The notes under the pieces are model-generated. The model saw only the letters and a program-made list of their open reading frames with translations, searched no databases and had not been told where the DNA came from. Shown here one piece after another: positions 1 to 6,569 of a stretch of DNA of 10,681 nucleotides. The position numbers and the translations under genes were made by a program. This DNA comes from an uncultured delta proteobacterium (GTDB taxonomy: Bacteria; Myxococcota_A; Polyangia; Polyangiales; Polyangiaceae), in contig CAIOHM010000462.1 of NCBI GenBank assembly GCA_903858055.1, positions 1-10,681 of the forward strand, read 5' to 3'. Numbering within the stretch: position 1 is the stretch's first letter; each line of letters starts with the position of its first letter.

Positions 1-951
1 CTGCACGAGCGGGTGGCGCACCACGTCGCCGTCGTCGAAGGTGCACACGGCGATCCCTTCGACGCCCGTGAGCAAGCGCGACGCCACCGCGAGCCCGCTC
101 GGGCGACCCACGGGGAGATCGACCTGCGTGAGGTCACCGGTCACGACGGCCTTCGACCCGGGGCCGAGGCGCGTGAGGAACATGCGCATCTGCTCGGAGG
201 TCGCATTCTGGGCCTCGTCGAGGATGACGAAGGCGTCGCTCAGCGTTCGGCCGCGCATGAAGGCGAGCGGGGCGACCTCGACCTGGCCCTTGGCGATGCA
301 CTGCTGCGCGCGCTCGACGTCGAGGAGGTCGTTGAGCGCGTCGTAGAGCGGGCGCAGGTAAGGGTTCACCTTCTCCGCGAGATCGCCCGGGAGAAAGCCG
401 AGGCGCTCGCCGGCTTCGACGGCGGGCCTCGTGAGGACGATGCGGCGCACGCGGCGCTCGGTGAGCGCGCGCACGGCGCACGCCATGGCGAGGAAGGTCT
501 TTCCCGTACCCGCGGGGCCCACGCCGAAGGTGAGGTCGTTGGCGCCGATCGCCTCGACGTAGGCGCGCTGGTTAGCGCCCTTCACCGAGATGGGTTTGCG
601 CCCCGCCGCACCGATGAAGACGGGTGCATCATACACGTAGCGTAGCGAGGTCTCGTGGTCGTCGCGGAGGAGGCGCGCGGCCCGCGGGATGTCTTCGAGG
701 GCGAGTGGTTTTCCGGCGCGCGCGAGTTCGGCGGACTCGTGAACGAAGCGCATGGCCGTGGCCACCGCCGCGCTCTCGCCGCGCAGGAAGAGCCTCTGCC
801 CGCGCGCGCTGGCGACGAGGCCGAGCGTGCTCGCGAGCGACGCGAGGTGCTCGTTGCGAGGCCCGCAAAGCGCGAGCATCACCGACGCGTCGTCTACGTC
901 GATGGTGGCGGCTTCCGCGGCCGCGTGGAGCTCCGGAGCTGCGCGTCCCAT
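1..951 (-). CDS. PhoH family ATPase (C-terminus cut by window edge)
   Basis: PhoH-like P-loop ATPase, a cytoplasmic protein family linked to RNA metabolism and stress (for example YbeZ with the YbeY nuclease); the exact role here is not established. The minus-strand frame is open from the ATG at 951 to base 1 and gives 317 residues without a stop; PhoH proteins usually have about 320-350, so only a short C-terminal piece is missing. Walker A GPAGTGKT is at residues 145-152 and Walker B VILDEAQN at 242-249. Further typical segments are RPAVEAGERLGFLPGD (175-190) and VVTGDLTQVDLP (269-280). The poorly conserved first 110 residues match the family's variable N-terminal domain. The ATG at 951 is the first usable start, since an in-frame stop (TAG, 966-964) lies just upstream. 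There is no good Shine-Dalgarno; a -10-like TGGTAGGTC ends 9 bases before the ATG. It is transcribed divergently from the redox operon. Family assignment is firm. Confidence 0.95.
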   Translation of the reverse strand, partial: MGRAAPELHAAAEAATIDVDDASVMLALCGPRNEHLASLASTLGLVASARGQRLFLRGESAAVATAMRFVHESAELARAGKPLALEDIPRAARLLRDDHETSLRYVYDAPVFIGAAGRKPISVKGANQRAYVEAIGANDLTFGVGPAGTGKTFLAMACAVRALTERRVRRIVLTRPAVEAGERLGFLPGDLAEKVNPYLRPLYDALNDLLDVERAQQCIAKGQVEVAPLAFMRGRTLSDAFVILDEAQNATSEQMRMFLTRLGPGSKAVVTGDLTQVDLPVGRPSGLAVASRLLTGVEGIAVCTFDDGDVVRHPLVQ

Positions 952-969
952 CGCGAGAACGACCTACCA
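952..969 (-). promoter_or_regulatory. Candidate extended -10 promoter of the PhoH gene
   Basis: Reading the minus strand, TGGTAGGTC occupies 969-961 and is followed by 9 bases and the ATG at 951. It resembles an extended -10 (TG, one base, then TA-rich hexamer), although the hexamer TAGGTC is a weak match to TATAAT and no clear -35 is seen. The same element occurs before two other genes in this window. Transcription starting about 7 bases after the hexamer would give an almost leaderless mRNA. Inference from position and recurrence. Confidence 0.4.
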
Positions 970-1012
970 TGAAGCGTGGGGGGACGAGACGAAAAGCCTG
1001 GAAAATTCCGGT

Positions 1013-1072
1013 CTCTGAAAAACTGAAAAGCGTCACTTGACAGTTCGTGAGGCGGGCCTCAGAGTGGAGCGC
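1013..1072 (+). promoter_or_regulatory. Candidate promoter of the redox operon (TTGACA -35, A-rich upstream element)
   Basis: A perfect -35 hexamer TTGACA is at 1037-1042. Seventeen bases later CAGAGT (1060-1065) is a weak -10 with three matches to TATAAT. The expected transcription start, about 7 bases further on, falls at or next to the ATG at 1073. Upstream, the sequence CTGAAAA occurs twice (1015-1021 and 1023-1029), at about -58 to -44, where an UP element would lie. These A tracts stand out in otherwise very GC-rich DNA. An imperfect inverted repeat with GGAA-AA-TTCC at its core (998-1011) lies further upstream. The -35 and spacing are seen directly; promoter activity is inferred. Confidence 0.55.
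1048..1061. promoter_or_regulatory. Perfect 14-base dyad in the promoter spacer, candidate operator
   Basis: TGAGGC-GG-GCCTCA is a perfect inverted repeat with 6-base arms and a 2-base centre. It lies between the -35 (1037-1042) and the proposed -10 (1060-1065), overlapping the first two bases of the latter. MerR-family regulators bind dyads in the -35/-10 spacer, and the second gene of this operon encodes one, so autoregulation is a reasonable guess. Against it: the spacer looks like 17 bases rather than the 19-20 typical of MerR-activated promoters, the dyad is not centred in it, and short dyads arise by chance in GC-rich DNA. Confidence 0.3.
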
Positions 1073-2293
1073 ATGGAGACGACGCCCCTCGACGCCCTCG
1101 CCCCGTGGCTGCCCGCTTCGCTTCGCGCGGCTGGCGCGCGCACCTGGCGCGACTTGGCGCATGTCGTGCGCACGATGCGCGGCGCGAAGGGGCTTCCGTA
1201 CGAGCTCCGCAGCGGTCGCCAGGGCGCTGCAGGTGCGCCGGCTCCGAAGGGCATCGTTACGCGGAGCGTACGCGTCACGGCGGCTGAGCTCGTGACCCGC
1301 GACGCGATCGCCATCACGTTCGAGACCAAAGACGGCGCGCCGCTCGGTGCCGAGGCCGGGCAGTTCATGACGGTTCACTGGCCGAGCGAGGGCCGCACCG
1401 AGAAGCGCGCCTACTCGCTCGCATGTGCCGTGGACGGCGGGAGCCGCGGTCGCCTCGTGGTGAAGGCGGTCGAGGGCGGGCTCGTGTCGAACGCGCTCGT
1501 CGCCCGCGCAGGCAAGCTCGCGTCGCTCGAGCTGACGGGGCCCTCGGGCTCCTTCACCCTTGACGTCGGTGCGCGCGATCACGTGCTCATCGCCGGCGGG
1601 AGCGGCATCACCCCCGTCGCGAGCATGCTCCTCACCCACGTGCCAGCACGCTCGGGCGATCGCTTCACTCTCGTGTACGGGAGCCGCACGCCCGCGGATG
1701 CGATCTTGCGCGAAGAGCTCCTCGCGCTTGCCGCGGCGCACCCCGAACGTCTGCGCATCGTCTGGGCTTTCGAGCGCGAAGCGGAGGCGTTCTCGGGTGG
1801 CAAGGCGCACGCGGGGCGCCTCGACGCGGCGGCGCTGGCGAAGCTCGTGAAGCCCAGCGCCAAGGAGCGGGCCGAGTCCGTGTACTATGTGTGCGGGCCC
1901 GCGCCGATGATGAGCGCCGCGGAGGCGTTGCTCGCGGAGGCCGGTGTTCCCGGTGCGCGCGTTCGCACCGAGCGCTTCTCGAGCCCAGGCCGCGACAAGA
2001 GCGGCGCCGCGGCCGGGAAGAAGACCGTCGCCCTGCGCGTGCGCATGGCGGGCAAGAGCCTCGACGTGCTCGGCAGCACGGACCAGACCCTCCTCGACGC
2101 GGGCCTCGCCGCGGGATTTCCGATGCCCTACTCGTGCGCCATGGGCGGGTGCGGGGCCTGCAAGGTGCGCGTGATCGCCGGCGAGACCGTCATGGAGGAG
2201 CCGAACTGCCTCGGCCCCGCGGAGCAAGCCGAGGGGTACATCCTTGCATGTTGCACGCGTCCCAAGGGCGACGTCTCCGTCGAGGTCCCGTGA
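1073..2293 (+). CDS. NAD(P)H oxidoreductase with FAD, NAD and C-terminal 2Fe-2S ferredoxin domains
   Basis: Takes electrons from NAD(P)H through FAD to a plant-type 2Fe-2S cluster and on to a partner oxygenase or desaturase; cytoplasmic. The 406-residue protein has an N-terminal extension (about 1-58) of unknown role, then the FAD-binding barrel (about 62-165, RAYS at 112-115), the nucleotide-binding domain (GGSGITP at 175-181, CGPAPMM at 274-280) and a ferredoxin domain (about 318-406). Cluster ligands are C355, C360 and C363 (C-x4-C-x2-C), with C393 in LACC as the fourth. This order matches PaaE/HmpX-type reductases and the electron donors of mycobacterial fatty acid desaturases. I chose the ATG at 1073 over an in-frame TTG at 1037, because that TTG is part of a TTGACA -35 element; a GTG at 1064 is also possible. 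Its stop overlaps the GTG of the next gene (GTGA). The diiron protein two genes on is the likely electron acceptor, by inference from context. Confidence 0.92.
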   Translation: METTPLDALAPWLPASLRAAGARTWRDLAHVVRTMRGAKGLPYELRSGRQGAAGAPAPKGIVTRSVRVTAAELVTRDAIAITFETKDGAPLGAEAGQFMTVHWPSEGRTEKRAYSLACAVDGGSRGRLVVKAVEGGLVSNALVARAGKLASLELTGPSGSFTLDVGARDHVLIAGGSGITPVASMLLTHVPARSGDRFTLVYGSRTPADAILREELLALAAAHPERLRIVWAFEREAEAFSGGKAHAGRLDAAALAKLVKPSAKERAESVYYVCGPAPMMSAAEALLAEAGVPGARVRTERFSSPGRDKSGAAAGKKTVALRVRMAGKSLDVLGSTDQTLLDAGLAAGFPMPYSCAMGGCGACKVRVIAGETVMEEPNCLGPAEQAEGYILACCTRPKGDVSVEVP

Positions 2294-3035
2294 GCGCCGC
2301 GACCCCCGCCACGCAGCGCTACCGCATGGGCGACCTCTGCACGCTCACGGGGCTCCCGCGTCAGGTCATCCACTTCTACATCCACGAGGGCCTCGTGCCC
2401 GAGGGGCGCAAGACCGGGAAGACCATGGCCTACTACGGGCCCGAGCACCTCGAGCGCATTCGCCTCGTGAAGAAGCTCCAGGAAGAGCGCTTTCTTCCGC
2501 TCAAGGCGATCAAGGCCCTCTTCGACGCCGAGCTCGACGCGTTCACGCCGGAGCAACGCACGCACCTCGCGGCGGTGGCCACGAAGGTCCGCGGCGACCT
2601 CGGGGCCCCGGTCGGCGATCGCGTCGACGTCCTCGCCCTCGCCGCCGAGCACGGCGTGACCGCGCGCGAGGTCGAAGACCTCGCCGAGGTAGGCATCCTC
2701 CGCGTGCACAAAGACGCCACGGCGCGGTGGACGATCGATCGCCGCGACATCGAGCTCGTCTCGCTCTTCGGCGAATTTCGTCGCGCAGGCTTCACCGCCG
2801 ACCTCGGCTTCATGCCCCGCGATCTCGCGATCTACGTCGAGGCCGCTGCCCAGATGCTCCGCCGCGAGACCGAGCTCGTCGCAAAGCGCGCCGCGCTGCT
2901 CGCCCCGGACCGCCTCGCGCGCATGCTCGAAGAGGGCTTGCCCATCGTCCACGCCATCGTCGCCCGGCACCACGAGAACGCCGTCCGCGACCTGCTCTCT
3001 GCGCTCGCCAACACCCCCGCCGAAGGTGAACAACC

Positions 3036-3039
<4 letters not shown>
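2290..3039 (+). CDS. MerR-family transcriptional regulator with a probable second winged-helix domain
   Basis: DNA-binding regulator, 249 residues. The N-terminal MerR winged helix runs from about 11 to 75: YRMGDLCTLTGL, then HFYIHEGLVPEG, the wing with YY at 48-49, and LERIRLVKKLQ. The GTG start at 2290 overlaps the previous stop (GTGA), which favours translational coupling; an ATG at 2326 would start just before the helix-turn-helix and is a less likely alternative. Residues about 112-170 look like a degenerate copy of the same fold: G122 and G135 match G21 and G34, W147 falls near Y48-Y49, and DIELVSLFGEF matches HLERIRLVKKL. A helical tail follows (about 178-240). C17 is the only cysteine, so classic metal or thiol sensing as in MerR, ZntR or SoxR is unlikely; the inducer is unknown. 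Lying between a reductase and a diiron protein, it probably controls this operon. The stop overlaps the next ATG (ATGA). Confidence 0.88.
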
Positions 3040-4223
<1,184 letters not shown>

Positions 4224-4230
4224 CGCTCGG

Positions 4231-4263
4231 CGGCGCGGGGGCTCGCTACGAGGCCTCGCGCCG
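4231..4263. terminator. Strong hairpin between convergent genes, possible bidirectional terminator without U-tract
   Basis: Bases 4231-4240 pair with 4254-4263 (nine Watson-Crick pairs plus one G-U on the plus-strand RNA). A 1x1 internal loop (4241/4253) separates this from an inner stem, 4242-4245 with 4249-4252, around the three-base loop 4246-4248. Those three loop bases are the stop codon of the minus-strand thioesterase gene. The hairpin begins 8 bases after the stop of the diiron gene. No T run follows on either strand, so it may stall polymerase, assist Rho or protect 3' ends rather than act as a standard intrinsic terminator. Confidence 0.4.
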
Positions 4264-4653
4264 AATCACGTAGCCCACGTGCGCGAGCGCAACAGGGCCC
4301 TCCGCTGAGGCGATTTGCACGGTGTAACGCTCGCGGCTCGGCGTGCACGAATCCGCGCGGCAGGTCGCCACGAGGTCGCCGCGCGCCGGCGCGAGGAAGT
4401 GCATCGTCAGGTCGCTCGTGAGCGACGCACGCGCCGCGAGGCCGTGTCGCGCCATCGCGTGAAGCCAGGCCGTGCTGTCCGCGAGGTCCATCAAGACGGG
4501 CCCGGACACGATGGCTCCCGGCCGGAGATCGACCGGGAGCACCGTGCGGTGAACGACGAGCGTCTCGCGCGAGGCTGCGGCGACGCGGTAAACGTCGCAG
4601 TTCGAGAGCGGGAAACCCTCGTGCAGCGCGGCCTCGAGCTCCGCGGGCGTCAT
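4246..4653 (-). CDS. PaaI-like hotdog-fold acyl-CoA thioesterase
   Basis: A 135-residue protein of typical single-hotdog length. After an N-terminal helix (TPAELEAALHEGFP) comes the segment RPGAIVSGPVLMDLADSTAW (44-63), which resembles the central hotdog helix of PaaI/YbgC-like thioesterases with its Gly and Asp. The strands SLTSDLTMHFLAPA (77-90) and the closing ALAHVGYVIRRE fit the rest of the fold. Such proteins hydrolyse acyl- or aryl-CoA thioesters in the cytoplasm; the substrate cannot be told. The ATG at 4653-4651 overlaps the stop of the upstream aminotransferase by one base (TGATG). The bases before it are CCTCC-rich and lack a Shine-Dalgarno, so translation is probably coupled. The neighbour does not reveal the acyl group; linkage to amino-acid catabolism yielding CoA esters is only a guess. 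It converges with the diiron gene across 22 bases. Confidence 0.75.
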   Translation of the reverse strand: MTPAELEAALHEGFPLSNCDVYRVAAASRETLVVHRTVLPVDLRPGAIVSGPVLMDLADSTAWLHAMARHGLAARASLTSDLTMHFLAPARGDLVATCRADSCTPSRERYTVQIASAEGPVALAHVGYVIRREAS

Positions 4654-5870
4654 CAGGAGGCTTGGAGCGGACGCGCGAACGCCTCGACGAGGCGCGGGAT
4701 GTCGTCGGCGCGTACCGCACAGAGCGCGATGCGGAGCGAGGTCGCTTGCGGGACGACGAAGACGCCTTCGGCGCGCATCTGAGCGCCGCGGGCCTTCGGG
4801 TTCTCGTCGAACACGCTCACGAAGAAGCCGCCGTCGTAGCGCGGGTAGCGGAGACCGGCCTTCTTCGCGTGCTCGTTGAAGATCGCGACGCGGCGATCGA
4901 GGTTCGCGACGAGCTCGGCGCGCTCCTTCTTCACCTCCGCGTGGAGCTCGGGACTCGCGAGGACCTTCGCCACGAGCGTCTGGCCGCCGCGGTTGCAGTT
5001 CGACCAGGTGCCGCGGCACGAGTAGCTGAAGGCTGCCTGCGTCGCGATGCGCTTCTTCTCGTCCGGTACGAGGCCGACGATCGCGCCGACGCGCATGCCG
5101 TAGAGCGCGAAGGTCTTCGAGGCCGACCACGCGACGAGCACTTGGATCGTGTCCGCGATCGCGCCGAGGTGGCGAAGAGGACGGGCACCGTCGGCGGCGT
5201 AGACCGCGTAGGCGGAGTCGATGAGCACCGTGACCGGCGCGCCGCTTCCGTGCTTGACGAGGATCTTCGAGAGCTCGGAGTACTCGGCGTCCGAGAGGCT
5301 GTAGCCCGAGGGGTTGTGGCACGGGTCGTTGAGGAAGAGCAGCACGCGGCCTTGCGAGACGATCTGCTTCGCCATCGCGGCGTCGAGCGCGGCGAGATCG
5401 AACGAGCCGTCGGCGGCGAAGGTGTTGAAGGTCTCGACCTTGCGATCGCTCTCGTCGGCGAGCGTGCCGTAGGGCGCCCAGTACGAGGAGGTCGTGAGGA
5501 GCGCCTGGCCGGGCTCGAGGTAGTTCGCGATCGCGTGGCGAAGCGCGCCCGAGCCACCGGGCGTCGCGGCGGCGACGGCCCAGGGGCGAAGGTTCGGGAG
5601 GTCCGCGAAGAGATCGTCGCACACGGCCTGCGTGTAGGGCGCGAGGCCGGCGATGGGCGCGTAGGCGGACCACTCGGTCTCGGGGATTTCCTTGAGGAGC
5701 TTGTTCACCGTAGGCATGAGCGAGAGCTTGCCCGCGTCGTCGAGCAGCACGCCGATCGTCGCGTTGATCACCGCCTCACCCTTCTTCGCGCGCTCCTGCG
5801 CCTCGCGGTCGAGGGAGAAGATGGGGTCATCCGTCGGACGGTTGCGGTGCGAGGCGATGAGGTGATCCAT
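4653..5870 (-). CDS. Pyridoxal-phosphate aminotransferase, aspartate/aromatic type (fold type I)
   Basis: Transfers amino groups from an aspartate- or aromatic-type amino acid to a 2-oxo acid in the cytoplasm. The 405 residues contain the landmarks of the AspC/TyrB subgroup: W131 (SYWAPYG), N186 in CHNPSG, D218 and Y221 (DSAYAVY), the PLP lysine K252 in SASKTFALYGMRVG, R260 for the phosphate, and R380 for the substrate alpha-carboxylate. R286 (SCRGTWSN) lies where AspC-type enzymes carry the arginine that binds the substrate side-chain carboxylate, which would favour dicarboxylic substrates. The ATG at 5870 is chosen because the family N-terminus begins there; upstream extension would run into the divergent promoter region. 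There is no Shine-Dalgarno; a -10-like TGCTAGGTC ends 8 bases before the ATG. It forms a two-gene unit with the thioesterase (TGATG). Class is firm; exact substrate is not. Confidence 0.9.
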   Translation of the reverse strand: MDHLIASHRNRPTDDPIFSLDREAQERAKKGEAVINATIGVLLDDAGKLSLMPTVNKLLKEIPETEWSAYAPIAGLAPYTQAVCDDLFADLPNLRPWAVAAATPGGSGALRHAIANYLEPGQALLTTSSYWAPYGTLADESDRKVETFNTFAADGSFDLAALDAAMAKQIVSQGRVLLFLNDPCHNPSGYSLSDAEYSELSKILVKHGSGAPVTVLIDSAYAVYAADGARPLRHLGAIADTIQVLVAWSASKTFALYGMRVGAIVGLVPDEKKRIATQAAFSYSCRGTWSNCNRGGQTLVAKVLASPELHAEVKKERAELVANLDRRVAIFNEHAKKAGLRYPRYDGGFFVSVFDENPKARGAQMRAEGVFVVPQATSLRIALCAVRADDIPRLVEAFARPLQAS

Positions 5871-5887
5871 GGGGCGAGGACCTAGCA
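5871..5887 (-). promoter_or_regulatory. Candidate extended -10 promoter of the aminotransferase unit
   Basis: On the minus strand TGCTAGGTC (5887-5879) lies 8 bases before the ATG at 5870. A possible -35, TTGCCG (5905-5900, four of six matches to TTGACA), is 15 bases upstream of the hexamer, a short spacing. It mirrors the element in front of the divergent adenosyltransferase gene, differing at one base. The implied mRNA leader is zero to a few bases. Confidence 0.45.
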
Positions 5888-5982
5888 GAAAGGCTCGATC
5901 GGCAAGCGCCCGCGGGTGGCGCGAGACCGCGAAAAAAGATCCTACGGTCGCGTTCGAAGGCCGCGAGGCCCGTGCCGCGCAG

Positions 5983-6002
5983 CTGCTAGGACCAAAGGCG
6001 CG
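5983..6002 (+). promoter_or_regulatory. Candidate extended -10 promoter of the cobalamin adenosyltransferase gene
   Basis: CTGCTAGGACC is at 5983-5993, containing the extended -10-like TGCTAGGAC (5984-5992) 10 bases before the ATG at 6003. It is an inverted, one-mismatch copy of 5878-5888, so the 132-base gap is bounded by the same element facing outward on both sides. No clear -35 is seen at the usual distance. AAAGG (5995-5999) could act as a weak Shine-Dalgarno but is close to the ATG. Confidence 0.45.
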
Positions 6003-6560
6003 ATGAAAATCTACACGAAGACCGGCGACGACGGCACGACGGGGCTCTTTGGCGGCGGGCGCGTGCGCAAGGCGTCGACCCGCGTCGAGGCCTACGGCAC
6101 CGTCGATGAACTGAACGCATGCCTCGGTCTCGCGGCGACGGAGGCGCTCGGCAATGAGCTCCTCGAGGCGCTCTCGGCCATCCAAGGGGACCTCTTCACC
6201 ATGGGCGCCGAGCTCGCGTGCGTGCCAGGCAAGGAAGACAAGCTGCGCCTGCGGCTCCTCGACGAGACCGACGTGGAGCGCCTCGAGACGCTCATCGACG
6301 AGCTCGACCCGCGGCTCCCGGCGCTCACGACCTTCGTGCTGCCAGGCGGCACCCGCGCGGCGGCCGTGTTGCATCTTGCACGCACCGTCTGCCGTCGCGC
6401 CGAACGCGCGATTCACGCGCTCGACGACACGCCCACGCGGCCTTCGCTCGTGCAGTACCTGAACCGCCTGAGCGATCTGCTGTTCGTGCTCGCGCGCCTC
6501 GCGAACCACGAGGCGGGGCGCCCGGACGTCCCCTGGAACCCCACGCGCACGAGCCCCTGA
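6003..6560 (+). CDS. Cob(I)yrinic acid a,c-diamide / cob(I)alamin adenosyltransferase, PduO type
   Basis: Transfers the adenosyl group of ATP to cob(I)alamin to make coenzyme B12. At 185 residues it has normal length for the PduO/MMAB family. The ATP-binding N-terminal motif TKTGDDGTTGLFGG (5-18) is complete, followed by VDELNA (34-39), VLPGG (112-116), the arginine-rich segment RTVCRRAER (127-135) containing the conserved ATP-contacting arginine, and YLNRLSDLLFVLAR (152-165). The helical pattern fits the five-helix bundle trimer. The ATG at 6003 starts exactly at the family N-terminus (MKIYTKTGD). It stands alone, divergent from the aminotransferase and convergent with nnr. No B12-dependent enzyme or cobalamin riboswitch is visible nearby, so its client (often methylmalonyl-CoA mutase) lies elsewhere. 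Very sure of the family. Confidence 0.96.
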   Translation: MKIYTKTGDDGTTGLFGGGRVRKASTRVEAYGTVDELNACLGLAATEALGNELLEALSAIQGDLFTMGAELACVPGKEDKLRLRLLDETDVERLETLIDELDPRLPALTTFVLPGGTRAAAVLHLARTVCRRAERAIHALDDTPTRPSLVQYLNRLSDLLFVLARLANHEAGRPDVPWNPTRTSP

Positions 6561-6569
6561 GGGTTGGCG

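Noticed and set aside
13..645. Plus-strand open frame over the PhoH gene
   Set aside because: Antisense shadow: the minus strand encodes Walker A and B motifs and the rest of PhoH in an unbroken frame.
629..2227. Long minus-strand open frame (532 codons) opposite the reductase gene, and similar long frames opposite the diiron gene (2832-4127) and the aminotransferase (4662-5885, plus)
   Set aside because: Their compositions are Arg/Ala/His/Glu-rich without family motifs, as expected of antisense frames in GC-rich coding DNA, and each lies over a gene with clear conserved motifs.
1891..2289. Upstream in-frame extension of the MerR gene
   Set aside because: It overlaps the end of the reductase gene in another frame and reads as low-complexity Arg-rich sequence; the family N-terminus begins just after the GTG at 2290.
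5888..6002. Possible cobalamin riboswitch before the adenosyltransferase gene
   Set aside because: The gap is too short for one and shows no B12-box-like conserved sequence; the proposed promoter sits directly at the ATG.
5871..6509. Upstream in-frame extension of the aminotransferase
   Set aside because: It would cross the divergent promoter region and run antisense through the adenosyltransferase gene.
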